Shown: one piece after another, positions 22,117-30,216 of the stretch
How positions within the stretch are numbered: position 1 is the stretch's first letter
Layout of the letters: each line of letters opens with the position of its first letter
Assembly: GCF_937900395.1 (NCBI RefSeq)
Contig: NZ_CALCDX010000050.1
Coordinates: forward strand, 1-44,017
Length of the DNA: 44,017 nt
Source of the DNA: an uncultured Caulobacter sp.
GTDB lineage: Bacteria > Pseudomonadota > Alphaproteobacteria > Caulobacterales > Caulobacteraceae
Direction of reading: 5' to 3'
Notes under the pieces: model-generated
The model's input: only the letters and a program-made list of their open reading frames with translations
Database searches by the model: none
What the model was told of the DNA's origin: nothing
Made by a program: the position numbers and the translations under genes

Positions 22117-23525
22117 TGTCTGTCTTCAAGCACACCCTGCGCGCCGCGCTGATCGCCGGCGTATCCCTGACCGCCGCCGCCTGCGCGGTGGGGCCGAACT
22201 ACAAGACGCCGGCGACCCCGCCGGCGGCCTTTCAGAACGCCGACCCGGCCGTCTTCACCGCCGCCAATCCCGAGGCCCAGTGGTGGAAGGCGTTCGGCGA
22301 CCCGGTGCTGGACCAGCTGGTCGGCCAGGCCCTGGGCGCCAACCTCGACCTGAAGATCGCCCTGGCCCGCGTCGCCGAGGCCCGCGCCCTGTTCACCGAG
22401 CAGAAGCTGGACCTGGCCCCGCACGTCACCGCCGACGGGACCTACACGAAGAGCAAGCAGCAGCAGCCGGGCGTGACCACCGACCGCGTCGAGAGCCAGA
22501 CCTACCAGGCCGGCTTCGACGCCCGCTGGGAGATCGACCTCTTCGGCCGCGTTCGTCGGGGCGTGGAAGCGGCGGGGGCGGAAGCGGGCGCGGCGCAGGC
22601 CGACCTGCGCGACGCTCAGGTCACCGTCGCCGCCGAGGTGGCCCGCAACTATCTCGAGCTACGCGGGGCCCAGGCCCGCCTCAAGGTCGCCCAGCGCAAC
22701 CTCGAGACCCAGCGCGAGACCCTCCGCCTGACCAAGGTGCGGTTCGACGCGGGCGCCGGCAGCCCGATCGACGTCGCCTCGGCCCAGGCGCGCCTCAACG
22801 CCACCGAGTCGGCGATCCCCGGCCTGATCACGGCCGCGACCCGCGCCAACTATCGTCTGGCGGTCCTGACCGGCCAACGGCCCGGAGCGCTGGACGCCCT
22901 GCTGGCCCCGCGCTCGGATGACACGCCGCCGCTGGTCGCCGCCTTGCCGATCGGCGAGGCGGGCCAGTTCCTGCGCCGTCGTCCCGATGTCCAAGCCGCC
23001 GAGCGTCGCCTGGCGGCGTCGACCGCGCGGGTGGGCGTGGCCACCGCCGACCTCTTCCCGCGCGTCTCGGTGACCGGCTTCGTCGGTTTCCTGTCGGGGA
23101 CCTCGGCGGGCTTCGGAAACAGCGCCAGTCAGGCGTGGGCCGTGGCCCCGACGGTCAGCTGGCCGGCGCTCGATATCGGCAGCGCCCACGCCCGCCTGCG
23201 GGCGGCGCGGGCCCGCGATGACGCGGCCCTGGCGGCCTACGACAAGGCCGTGCTTCTGGCGCTGGAGGACCTGGAAAACGCCCTCGTCTCCTACCGCCAG
23301 CAACAGGCCCAGCTGAAGAGCCTGGCCGACCAGGCCGCCGCGTCGCGCCGCGCGGCCGAACTGGCGCGCATCCAGTACCGCGAAGGCGGCATCGACTTCC
23401 TCGTCTTGCTGGACGCCGAGCGCACGCTACTGGCCGCCGAGGACGCCCTCACCGTTGCCGAGACCGGCGTCAATACCGACGTGGTGGCGATCTACAAGGC
23501 GCTGGGCGGCGGCTGGACCAGCTGA
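22116..23525 (+). CDS. NodT-family outer-membrane efflux channel lipoprotein
   Basis: The 469-residue protein has a signal peptide with Cys23 in LTAAAC followed by AVGPNYKTP, the standard mature start of OprM/NodT lipoproteins. It contains two TolC-like repeats; recognisable segments include WWKAFGDPVLDQLVGQAL, RWEIDLFGRVRRGVEAA, VAAEVARNYLELRGAQ, RRRPDVQAAERRLAAS and YREGGIDFLVLLDAER. It forms the outer-membrane and periplasmic duct of the tripartite pump. Translationally coupled to the pump gene and followed by a strong terminator, it is the last gene of the operon. Confidence 0.96.
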   Translation: MSVFKHTLRAALIAGVSLTAAACAVGPNYKTPATPPAAFQNADPAVFTAANPEAQWWKAFGDPVLDQLVGQALGANLDLKIALARVAEARALFTEQKLDLAPHVTADGTYTKSKQQQPGVTTDRVESQTYQAGFDARWEIDLFGRVRRGVEAAGAEAGAAQADLRDAQVTVAAEVARNYLELRGAQARLKVAQRNLETQRETLRLTKVRFDAGAGSPIDVASAQARLNATESAIPGLITAATRANYRLAVLTGQRPGALDALLAPRSDDTPPLVAALPIGEAGQFLRRRPDVQAAERRLAASTARVGVATADLFPRVSVTGFVGFLSGTSAGFGNSASQAWAVAPTVSWPALDIGSAHARLRAARARDDAALAAYDKAVLLALEDLENALVSYRQQQAQLKSLADQAAASRRAAELARIQYREGGIDFLVLLDAERTLLAAEDALTVAETGVNTDVVAIYKALGGGWTS

Positions 23526-23556
23526 TCAGAAACCATAATCCACTCGCGCGTTATTC

Positions 23557-23590
23557 AACCCGGCCGAGACCTCGGCCGGGTTTCTTTTTT
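23557..23590 (+). terminator. Rho-independent terminator of the efflux operon
   Basis: AACCCGGCCGAG (23557-23568) and CTCGGCCGGGTT (23571-23582) pair perfectly and are followed by TCTTTTTT. This separates the efflux operon from the RTX protein gene. Confidence 0.93.
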
Positions 23591-23660
23591 CAGCGGCTAC
23601 GCTTGCATGTGTACAGCAAATACCATACCCCTATCCGTAGGACATGCCGGAGGTTGAGTT

Positions 23661-25832
23661 GTGGCTACGCTTCAAGTTCTAGAGTCGGCCTATGCCGATG
23701 TCGCTCGGATCAAGTTCGCGAACATTCCCGCGCCGGATCTGGTTAAGCTTCAGGCGCTGGCGGTGCAGGTCGACGCCGCGACCCTGACCTTGTCCGAGGC
23801 GCGGGCGGAAATCGGCAAGATGGCGATCGCCTCAACCTCGGTCGCCAACCTTTCCTATGCCTTCTTCACCGGCGCGACCCCGAAGATGGCCGGTCTCGAC
23901 TATCTGGTGTCGCCGACGGGCGGCAACGCCAACAACCTCAACTCGGCTTACTACACGTCGTTCACCGCCGAGAACCGCTACATCAATTTCTCGGTCAATC
24001 TGGGCAAGACGGGCGAAGGCGCGGCCAAGTTCCAAGCCGCCTACGGCGCGCTGGACCTGACCGCCTCGGCGACCAAGGCCTATACGGAGATTTTCGGCTT
24101 CGCGCCGGCGGCCGGCAAGATCGACGCCATCCTGAACGACCAGGTGCCCAACGGCCTCGGCGGGACCTACGCCCGCGCCCAGTATTTCGCCAGCTACGGC
24201 GGCGATGGCCTGAATGGCCAGGGAACCAAGGCCGCCATGGTCGGCTGGCTGCTAAATGAGGCGGCCAAGGCCGATCTCGGGGTCTACGCCAAGGCCAACG
24301 ACGCCTTCCTGGCTGATCTGGCGGCCGACGGCCAGGCTTCGTTCAATGTTGACTTGCTGGGCGTCTATGGTCAGCAGCCGACCTTCGCGACCGGCGCAAC
24401 GATCGCGGTGACCTCCAGCCAGAGCGTCTCGCCCGACGCGGCGACGGCGGGCCTGCGATCGACGGCCGACAACGATACGGTGACGGGGGCCGACAGCAAC
24501 GCCTCGCAGTCTATCCTGACCGCCGGCGGCCACGACGTCATCACCTTCTCGGGCGCGGTGGGCGGCTATATCGACGGCGGCGATGGTAATGACACCATCA
24601 CCGTCGGTCAGCTGAACGCCGCCGTCGATGTCCTGGGCGGCGCGCCGAACGGCAAGATCAGCGGCGGCGCCGGCAACGACTTGATCACCATCGGCAAGGT
24701 GGTAAACGGCGCGATCATCGACGGCGGCGCGGGCGACGACACGCTCGTGATGGGCGCGGACACCGACCTGTTCGACAAGACCAAGATCACCAATGTCGAG
24801 CACCTGGTGCTCAACAATTTCAAGCTGTCGTTCACCCTGCCGAGCACGGGCGAGGTTCAGATCTTTCCGCTCAGCGTGGCGGGCTACGCCGGTCTGCAGG
24901 ACATTACGCTGCGCTCCTCACACACGACGAAGATCAACGAGATCGCCGACGGCGTGGCCTTGAAGATGGACGGCGTCAGCGGCGCGACGCTGACGGCCAA
25001 CTATCACACCGATCTGGTGTTCAGCGGCCCGTCCTCGGTCCAATCCGGAGCGAAGGGCGTCCACGCCTATCTGAACGGCGTCACCAGCAATGGCGCGACC
25101 AAGAGCAATCTCTACGTCACGGGCAATGACGGCGCGCTGACGCTGCATGTCCAGAGCGACAGCGTGCTGGGGACCATCAACTCCCAGACCGCCACCGGGG
25201 ATATCAGCACGGTCATTGTCACCGGGATCGGCCGCCTCACCGCCGGCTTTGTCAGCAATGTCAGCGGCGCGGACTATACGACCTACAGCCTGGACGCCTC
25301 GGGCTCGGGCGGCGTCGATATCACCGGGATCGGCACGGATGGCCCGGACAGCCGACAGGTCACCGTCGTGTTGTCCAGCTACAACGACAGTGTCGCCGCC
25401 GATCTGCGCGGGCAATCAGTCTCCGTCTATACGCTGGGCGCCGGCGCCGACGTCTTCAAACTCTATCAGGATGGCTTCGCCGCGCCGCGCTTCTCGAACC
25501 TGGGCGTCGAGAACAACAAGGTGACCACCTATTCCACGATCACCGACTTCGCCAAGGGCGTGGATCAGGTGAACCTCGGCGTCGAGATTCCTTCTGTGGT
25601 CACGGGTCTGAGCGCGGGCTCGGCGACGACGCTGGAGCAGGCCCTGATCAACGTCTCGGGCCAGGTGGCGGCCAACGCCACGGGCGTCTTTGAGTACAAC
25701 GGCGACACCTACATCTACCACCAGGACGCCACGGTCGCGGTCAATGCCGGCGACGGCCTGATCCGCCTTGTCGGCGTCACGGGTCTCAGCGTCGGAACCG
25801 GGGCGACCGCCGCCGACATCCACTACGGCTGA
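23661..25832 (+). CDS. RTX protein with RsaA-like N-terminal S-layer anchor domain
   Basis: The 723-residue protein starts at a GTG with GGAGG (23649-23653) at good spacing. There is no N-terminal signal peptide. Residues 1-235 follow the N-terminal (LPS-binding) domain of the Caulobacter S-layer protein RsaA as I remember it: SYAFFTGATPKMAGLDYLV, NNLNSAYYTSFTAENRYINF and SVNLGKTGEGAAKFQAAYGA align block for block. Calcium-binding nonapeptides follow: DGGDGNDTI (305-313), SGGAGNDLI (334-342) and DGGAGDDTL (354-362). A beta-rich region with Thr/Ser/Gly composition fills 370-620. The C-terminus (TITDFAKGVDQVNLG, then GVFEYNGDTYIYHQD) is like type I secretion targets. I infer export by an ABC (RsaDEF-type) exporter and attachment to the cell surface through the anchor. 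No exporter gene lies in the window. It is monocistronic, between a terminator and a convergent lytTR gene. Confidence 0.85.
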   Translation: MATLQVLESAYADVARIKFANIPAPDLVKLQALAVQVDAATLTLSEARAEIGKMAIASTSVANLSYAFFTGATPKMAGLDYLVSPTGGNANNLNSAYYTSFTAENRYINFSVNLGKTGEGAAKFQAAYGALDLTASATKAYTEIFGFAPAAGKIDAILNDQVPNGLGGTYARAQYFASYGGDGLNGQGTKAAMVGWLLNEAAKADLGVYAKANDAFLADLAADGQASFNVDLLGVYGQQPTFATGATIAVTSSQSVSPDAATAGLRSTADNDTVTGADSNASQSILTAGGHDVITFSGAVGGYIDGGDGNDTITVGQLNAAVDVLGGAPNGKISGGAGNDLITIGKVVNGAIIDGGAGDDTLVMGADTDLFDKTKITNVEHLVLNNFKLSFTLPSTGEVQIFPLSVAGYAGLQDITLRSSHTTKINEIADGVALKMDGVSGATLTANYHTDLVFSGPSSVQSGAKGVHAYLNGVTSNGATKSNLYVTGNDGALTLHVQSDSVLGTINSQTATGDISTVIVTGIGRLTAGFVSNVSGADYTTYSLDASGSGGVDITGIGTDGPDSRQVTVVLSSYNDSVAADLRGQSVSVYTLGAGADVFKLYQDGFAAPRFSNLGVENNKVTTYSTITDFAKGVDQVNLGVEIPSVVTGLSAGSATTLEQALINVSGQVAANATGVFEYNGDTYIYHQDATVAVNAGDGLIRLVGVTGLSVGTGATAADIHYG

Positions 25833-26648
25833 TCAGAACCAGCCCGCCTCGCGAAGGGCCTTGGCGTAGGCGCGGCTGACCGGCGCCTCGACGCCGCCCT
25901 TGAGGGAGAGGACCGCCCGGCCGTCGCCGCGCCGGGCGTCCTCGACCGCGCCCTTGGCCACCCACCACGAGCGGTGGGTCTGGGCGCCTTCTATGCCCTC
26001 CAGCTCGGCGATCGCGTCCGAGAGGCGCATCAGCACCAGGTCCTGTCCGCGCGAGGTGTGCAGGCGCAGATAGTGATCCTGGGCCTCGACCGCGTAGAGG
26101 TCCGCGCCGCGCAGCTTGGGCGGCAGGCGGTCAAGGAAGCGCGGGGCGGGGGCGCCCTTGGGGGCGGCGTGGGTCTCGATCGGCTGGCGCTGGACCAGGA
26201 AGTTGAGGGCCGTCATGGCCGTGGTCATGATGAACACTGGCAAGAGATAGCGCGGCAGGACCTCGAGGCGCAGGCCCCGCGCGAACAGTATCTCGCTGAC
26301 GAACCAGACGACGCCGGTGAACGGCAGGGTGATTAGGACCACCGTCATCACGCCATAGAGCCAAGGGTGGTTGTCGGCCCGTCCCTCGCGCCCAATCAGC
26401 TGGGTGACGCCCGTGCCCACGACCGCGCCGGCCAGGCAGAGGCCGACCCAGTAGGCGAGCCGCATGAGCATCGGCACGTTGTGGGAGCCCATCGCGCCGA
26501 TCAGCGCGAGAAAGACGCCGGCCCCGCCCGACACGAGATAGCCCCGCACCGCCTCGCGTCCGAACAGCGCCGTTCGCGAAGCGTGAATGGCGTCCGCCAG
26601 CCGCTCACGAACCGAGGGCGGCGATTGACGCAAAGACGATTGAGACAC
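25833..26648 (-). CDS. Membrane-anchored LytTR-type transcriptional regulator
   Basis: The 271-residue form starts at a GTG (26648). The open frame reaches 26744, but that would overlap the divergent gene at 26723. The N-terminal half holds four hydrophobic helices (YLVSGGAGVFLALIGAM, LAYWVGLCLAGAVVGTGV, LYGVMTVVLITLPFTGVVWF, LLPVFIMTTAMTALNFLV). The C-terminal LytTR domain has LYAVEAQDHYLRLHTSRGQDLVLMRLSDAIAEL and the HRSWWVAKGAVE segment that contacts DNA. It presumably senses a membrane or periplasmic signal and regulates nearby genes. The divergent DUF2306-DUF2141-carotenoid-oxygenase run is the obvious target, by position only. Confidence 0.85.
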   Translation of the reverse strand: MSQSSLRQSPPSVRERLADAIHASRTALFGREAVRGYLVSGGAGVFLALIGAMGSHNVPMLMRLAYWVGLCLAGAVVGTGVTQLIGREGRADNHPWLYGVMTVVLITLPFTGVVWFVSEILFARGLRLEVLPRYLLPVFIMTTAMTALNFLVQRQPIETHAAPKGAPAPRFLDRLPPKLRGADLYAVEAQDHYLRLHTSRGQDLVLMRLSDAIAELEGIEGAQTHRSWWVAKGAVEDARRGDGRAVLSLKGGVEAPVSRAYAKALREAGWF

Positions 26649-26722
26649 GAGGCCGCCCACTCCAACACCGATGTCGACGGCGAGGCGATCGGTCGCCCCG
26701 CTCGAACCGGGAGTGAAGGAAG

Positions 26723-27283
26723 ATGGATGCGAAGGCCAAGTCAATCGGTCGCCTGGTGATGAGCGACGACGCCCTGCGGAACGCGATTCTGGGCGTGGGG
26801 CTGGCGGTCCTGATCGTGGTGGTCGCCGGACCCAGGATGTTCACCGGAATGGGCGCCTTCCTGGTCGAGCGCGGCGTCCATCCCCATGCGCCCAACCTGT
26901 CGCTGCTGGCGGCTCAGCCGCTGGCGATCAAGATCCACCTGACCGCCGCCATCACCGCCCTGCTGATCGGCGTCGCCCTGATGATGCGGGTGAAGGGGAC
27001 CGGCCTGCACAAGACCCTGGGCTGGACCTGGGTGATCGCCATGGGCGTCACCGCCGTCAGCTCGCTGTTCATCCGCCAGCTGAACCACGGCCACTTCAGC
27101 CTCATCCACCTCTTGTCCGGCTGGACGATCGTCGGCCTGCCCGGCGCGGTCTACGCGATCAAGCGCGGCAAGGTCGCCACCCACCGTAAGGCCATGACCG
27201 GCATGTTCGTCGGCGGCCTGCTGCTGGCCGGCCTGTTCGCCTTCATCCCCGGCCGCCTGCTCTGGGCGCTGTTCCTGGGCTGA
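26723..27283 (+). CDS. DUF2306-type multi-pass membrane protein
   Basis: The 186-residue protein has about five hydrophobic helices. Histidines recur at or near helix ends: His72 (KIHLTAAITALLIGVALMM), His96 (GLHKTLGWTW), His122/124/129 (NHGHFSLIHLLSGW) and His154 (VATHRKAMTGMF). Paired histidines flanking helices suggest haem or metal binding, as proposed for related DUF2306 and cytochrome-like membrane proteins, but this is not shown. The ATG at 26723 has GAAGGAAG directly before it; a second ATG at 26759 is possible. It is 39 bp ahead of the DUF2141 gene and probably the first gene of that operon. Confidence 0.75.
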   Translation: MDAKAKSIGRLVMSDDALRNAILGVGLAVLIVVVAGPRMFTGMGAFLVERGVHPHAPNLSLLAAQPLAIKIHLTAAITALLIGVALMMRVKGTGLHKTLGWTWVIAMGVTAVSSLFIRQLNHGHFSLIHLLSGWTIVGLPGAVYAIKRGKVATHRKAMTGMFVGGLLLAGLFAFIPGRLLWALFLG

Positions 27284-27322
27284 GCCCGCCTTTCCTCACA
27301 TCGAAATACAAGGAGTCCCGAC

Positions 27323-27775
27323 ATGACCCTCTCCAAGACCCTGCCCAAGACCCTGCTCGCCGGCCTCGCCTTCGCCGCCCTGGCGCTCGTCCCGGCCGCC
27401 CGCGCCCAGGAGGCCCTCGGCGACCTGACCCTGAGCTTCCCCGGCCTGGCCACCAAGTCCGGCAAGGTGATGATCGCGGTCTATGACAGCGCCCAGGGCT
27501 GGGCCGCCGGCAAGGCCGTGCGGGTCGCCGTCGCCAGCGCCTCGGACGCCGAGCCCAGCGCCAAGATCCCCGCCCTGCCGGCCGGGACCTACGCCGTCCG
27601 CGCGTTCCAGGACGTCGATGGCGACGGCAAGATGGGCAAGAACCCCTTTGGCCTGCCGACCGAGCCGTACGGCTTCTCGCGCGACGCCATGGGCGCCATG
27701 GGCCCGCCGACCTTCGATGACGCCGCCTTCGCGGTGAAGGCCGGCGCCAACGCCCAAGCGCTGCACCTGCACTAA
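27323..27775 (+). CDS. DUF2141 family secreted protein
   Basis: The 150-residue protein has a Sec signal peptide (about 1-28, ending AARAQ). The start has AAGGAG nine bases upstream. The mature part has the DUF2141 pattern: SGKVMIAVYDSAQGW, LPAGTYAVRAFQDVDGDGKMGKNPFGLPTEPYGFS and a C-terminal beta strand AQALHLH. The DVDGDGKMGKN loop resembles an EF-hand-like calcium loop inside a beta sandwich (transthyretin-like fold). Its biochemical role is unknown. It lies ten bases ahead of the carotenoid oxygenase gene, and this pairing suggests a shared periplasmic function. Confidence 0.88.
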   Translation: MTLSKTLPKTLLAGLAFAALALVPAARAQEALGDLTLSFPGLATKSGKVMIAVYDSAQGWAAGKAVRVAVASASDAEPSAKIPALPAGTYAVRAFQDVDGDGKMGKNPFGLPTEPYGFSRDAMGAMGPPTFDDAAFAVKAGANAQALHLH

Positions 27776-27785
27776 GGAGGGGATC

Positions 27786-29249
27786 ATGAACCGACGCGAC
27801 ATCCTGCGCGGCGCGGCCCTGATGGGCGGGGCCGCCCTGCTGACCCCCGAGGCGGTTTGGGCCGGCGCGGCCAACGTCACGGCCGGCGATTGGGCCCTGG
27901 GTCTGGCCGATGTCGAGAGCGACGTCGCGCCGACCGCCATGATCCGCCTGCACGGCCGCGCGCCGGCCGAGCTGAAGGGGACCTTGTTCCGCAACGGCCC
28001 GGCCAAGTTCCGGCGGCCGGGCGGCTCGGTCGGCCACTGGTTCGACGGCGACGGCATGGTCCGCAAGTTCCAGATCGCCGATGGCGAGGCGCGGATGGCC
28101 GCCCGGTTCGTCGACACGGTCAAGCGCCGCAACGACACGGCCGCCAACGCCGTGATCACCCCCGGCTACGGCACCGCCCCTGGGCCCGGCGCGCGCCTGA
28201 CGGGCCCCGACGACGCCAACGCCGCCAACACCTCGGTGATCATGGCCGGCGGCGAGCTGTGGGCCCTGTGGGAGGGCGGTTCGCCCACCGCGCTCGACCC
28301 CGCAAGCCTGGAGACGCGCGGCTTCAAGACGCTGCGTCCTGATCTCAAGGGCATGCCGTTCCTGGCGCACCCGCGCGTCCAGCCGGACGGGACGATCTGG
28401 AACCTCGGCCTGTCGGGTCGCCACGCCATCGTCTGGAAGCTCGCCCCCGACGGCGCCCTGCAGAAGGCCGAGATGATCGCGCTGCCGCGCGCCAGCTACA
28501 TGCACGACTTCACGGCCACCTCGCGCCACCTCGTCATCCTGCTGCAGCCGTGGGTGGTCGAGCGCTTCCGCATGCCCATCGCCACGGCCATGGCCTGGAA
28601 GCCGGAGCTGGGAACCCAGGTCCTGGTCATCGACAAGGACGACCTGTCCAAGCGCCGCGTGTTTGAGCTGCCGCCGTTCTTCTTCTTCCACCTGGGCGAC
28701 GCCTGGGAGGAGCGCGACGGGACCATTCGCTTCGACGCCTGCGTCGACGAAAGCCCCGTCGGCACGGCCCAGAACGCGGGCATGTTCCTGCGGGGCCAGC
28801 ATGTGCCGGGCCCGCCGCCCCGGCGGGCCTTCATCACCCTGCGCGCTGACGGCCAGGCCGAGCTGGCCAGGGAAGCGATTACCGCCGAGTTCCCGCGCGG
28901 CGATCCCCGCTTCGCCGGCGAAGTTCGTCAGTACTCGGTCCACGTCACCAACGAGCAACCTGACCGTCCGCTGTTCCAGGGCGTCGCGGTGCGCGACTGG
29001 AAGCGCGATCGCGAGCAGATCTTCGGCTTCGGGCCGCGACACCTGGTCGAGGAGATGGTCTTCGTCCCGCGCCCGGGCGCCAGCCAGGAACTGGACGGCT
29101 GGATCGTGGGCACGACCCTGAACCTCGACGCCAAGGCGACCGAGCTGCATGTGTTCGACGCCCGCCGCGTGGACAGGGGGCCGATCGCCGCCTGGCGCGC
29201 GCCGGTGGCCCTGCCGGTGACCTTTCACGGGGTGTTCGTGCAAGCTTAG
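27786..29249 (+). CDS. Tat-exported carotenoid oxygenase (retinal pigment epithelial protein family)
   Basis: The 487-residue protein opens with a twin-arginine signal, NRRDILRGAALMGGAALL, so it is exported folded with its iron. The seven-blade fold is marked by ELKGTLFRNGPAKFRRPG, GHWFDGDGMVRKFQI and FFFFHLGDAWEE. The four iron-binding histidines are seen as His195 (FLAHPR), His240 (SYMHDF), His302 (FFHLGD) and His481 (TFHGVF), all intact. Enzymes of this family cleave carotenoids, stilbenes or lignin-type phenylpropenes with O2. No carotenoid biosynthesis gene is nearby and the enzyme is periplasmic, so a non-carotenoid substrate such as a stilbene or aromatic alkene is possible. RBS AAGGAGG overlaps the DUF2141 stop region. 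Confidence 0.92.
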   Translation: MNRRDILRGAALMGGAALLTPEAVWAGAANVTAGDWALGLADVESDVAPTAMIRLHGRAPAELKGTLFRNGPAKFRRPGGSVGHWFDGDGMVRKFQIADGEARMAARFVDTVKRRNDTAANAVITPGYGTAPGPGARLTGPDDANAANTSVIMAGGELWALWEGGSPTALDPASLETRGFKTLRPDLKGMPFLAHPRVQPDGTIWNLGLSGRHAIVWKLAPDGALQKAEMIALPRASYMHDFTATSRHLVILLQPWVVERFRMPIATAMAWKPELGTQVLVIDKDDLSKRRVFELPPFFFFHLGDAWEERDGTIRFDACVDESPVGTAQNAGMFLRGQHVPGPPPRRAFITLRADGQAELAREAITAEFPRGDPRFAGEVRQYSVHVTNEQPDRPLFQGVAVRDWKRDREQIFGFGPRHLVEEMVFVPRPGASQELDGWIVGTTLNLDAKATELHVFDARRVDRGPIAAWRAPVALPVTFHGVFVQA

Positions 29250-29325
29250 AGAACGCCGGTCCTTGCCAGGCCCGCCGGGTTGCGCCTATCCGGGGACGCA
29301 GCGCAACCAAGGCGGGCCCTTCCTC

Positions 29326-30036
29326 ATGACCGCAGCCAAGACTGCACCCAAGTCAGGGGCCCGCCCCGGCGGGCGGGGCCGTCCGTCCAAGGCCAAGGGC
29401 CTGGACCTGAAGGAGACGATCCTAGACGCGGCCGAGGGCCTGTTCGCGCGCCACGGCTTCTATGGCGTCACCACCCGGCAGGTGGCGGCCGAGGCCGGCG
29501 TCGACACCGCCCTGATCCACTACTACTTCGGCGCCAAGCGGGAGCTGTTCGACGCGGTGTTCCTGCGCCGGGCCGAAATCCTGAACCAGGCCCGCGAGGC
29601 GTCGATGGACGCCTATCTGAGAGACCATGGCGGCGCCATGACGGTCGAGGGCGTGATCGAGGCCTTTATCGACCCGCTTCTGCGCATTTCGCAGGACGGC
29701 GGTCCGGGTTGGAAAAGCTATTTCGCCTTGGTGGCCCAGGTGAACAACACGCCGGCCTGGGGCGGCGAGACCATGACCCGGTTCTTCGATCCCGTGGTCC
29801 ACCGGCTGGTCGAGACGCTGAAGAGCGTGCGGCCCCAGGCCGAGTACCGCGATCTTTACTGGTGCTATCAGTTCCTGACCGGCTCGATGATGCTGGCCCT
29901 GTCCGAGACCGGACGGATCGACTCGCTGTCGGAGGGCGAATGCCACTCCAGCGATCTGGAGGCGGTGAGGGCTCGGCTGTTCTCCTATTGCGCCGCCGGC
30001 TTCGAGGCGGTGATCGCCAAGGCTGGCGCGGCCTAG
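29326..30036 (+). CDS. TetR-family transcriptional regulator
   Basis: The 236-residue protein starts at the ATG at 29326; an upstream TTG in frame gives a non-homologous extension. It begins with a basic arm (GARPGGRGRPSKAKG) followed by the HTH: ILDAAEGLFARHGFYGVTTRQVAAEAGVDTALIHYYFGAKRELFDAVF. The ligand domain (about 100-230) is of the C-terminal type with WKSYFALVAQVNNTPAWG. It lies 76 bp after the carotenoid oxygenase gene and 180 bp before the TonB-dependent receptor, on the same strand. It could control either; the palindrome just downstream of it (30066-30085) favours the receptor. Confidence 0.92.
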   Translation: MTAAKTAPKSGARPGGRGRPSKAKGLDLKETILDAAEGLFARHGFYGVTTRQVAAEAGVDTALIHYYFGAKRELFDAVFLRRAEILNQAREASMDAYLRDHGGAMTVEGVIEAFIDPLLRISQDGGPGWKSYFALVAQVNNTPAWGGETMTRFFDPVVHRLVETLKSVRPQAEYRDLYWCYQFLTGSMMLALSETGRIDSLSEGECHSSDLEAVRARLFSYCAAGFEAVIAKAGAA

Positions 30037-30065
30037 TCTGTCTTCGGAACAACACCCTTCGTCTA

Positions 30066-30085
30066 TTTTCATCACCTGATGAAAA
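30066..30085. promoter_or_regulatory. 20-bp perfect palindrome upstream of the TonB-dependent receptor
   Basis: TTTTCATCA-CC-TGATGAAAA is a perfect palindrome located 29 bp after the tetR stop and 131 bp before the receptor ATG. A second weaker pair, CAATTC (30125-30130) and GAATTG (30141-30146), lies closer to the gene. The AT-rich palindrome stands out in this GC-rich sequence and is a likely operator; the regulator is unknown. Confidence 0.55.
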
Positions 30086-30216
30086 AGGGCTGGCGCATGG
30101 CGCCGGTTCGGGTGATGGTGTCGTCAATTCGCTGTTCGATGAATTGGCGAAACTCCCGAGCGCGCGTCCGCGAAGACGGACCGACCGGGACGGGCGGAAA
30201 CGAGGGAGGGAAACCC

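Noticed and set aside
16657..23590. Naming the pump genes acrA/acrB2/nodT/tipR after the characterised Caulobacter system
   Set aside because: The arrangement matches, but several RND systems exist in this group and this locus lies between mod genes and sucCDAB; orthology cannot be settled by reading alone.
23601..23640. A promoter for the RTX gene (TTGCAT near 23603)
   Set aside because: No -10-like box occurs at 16-18 bp spacing; the match is too weak to list.
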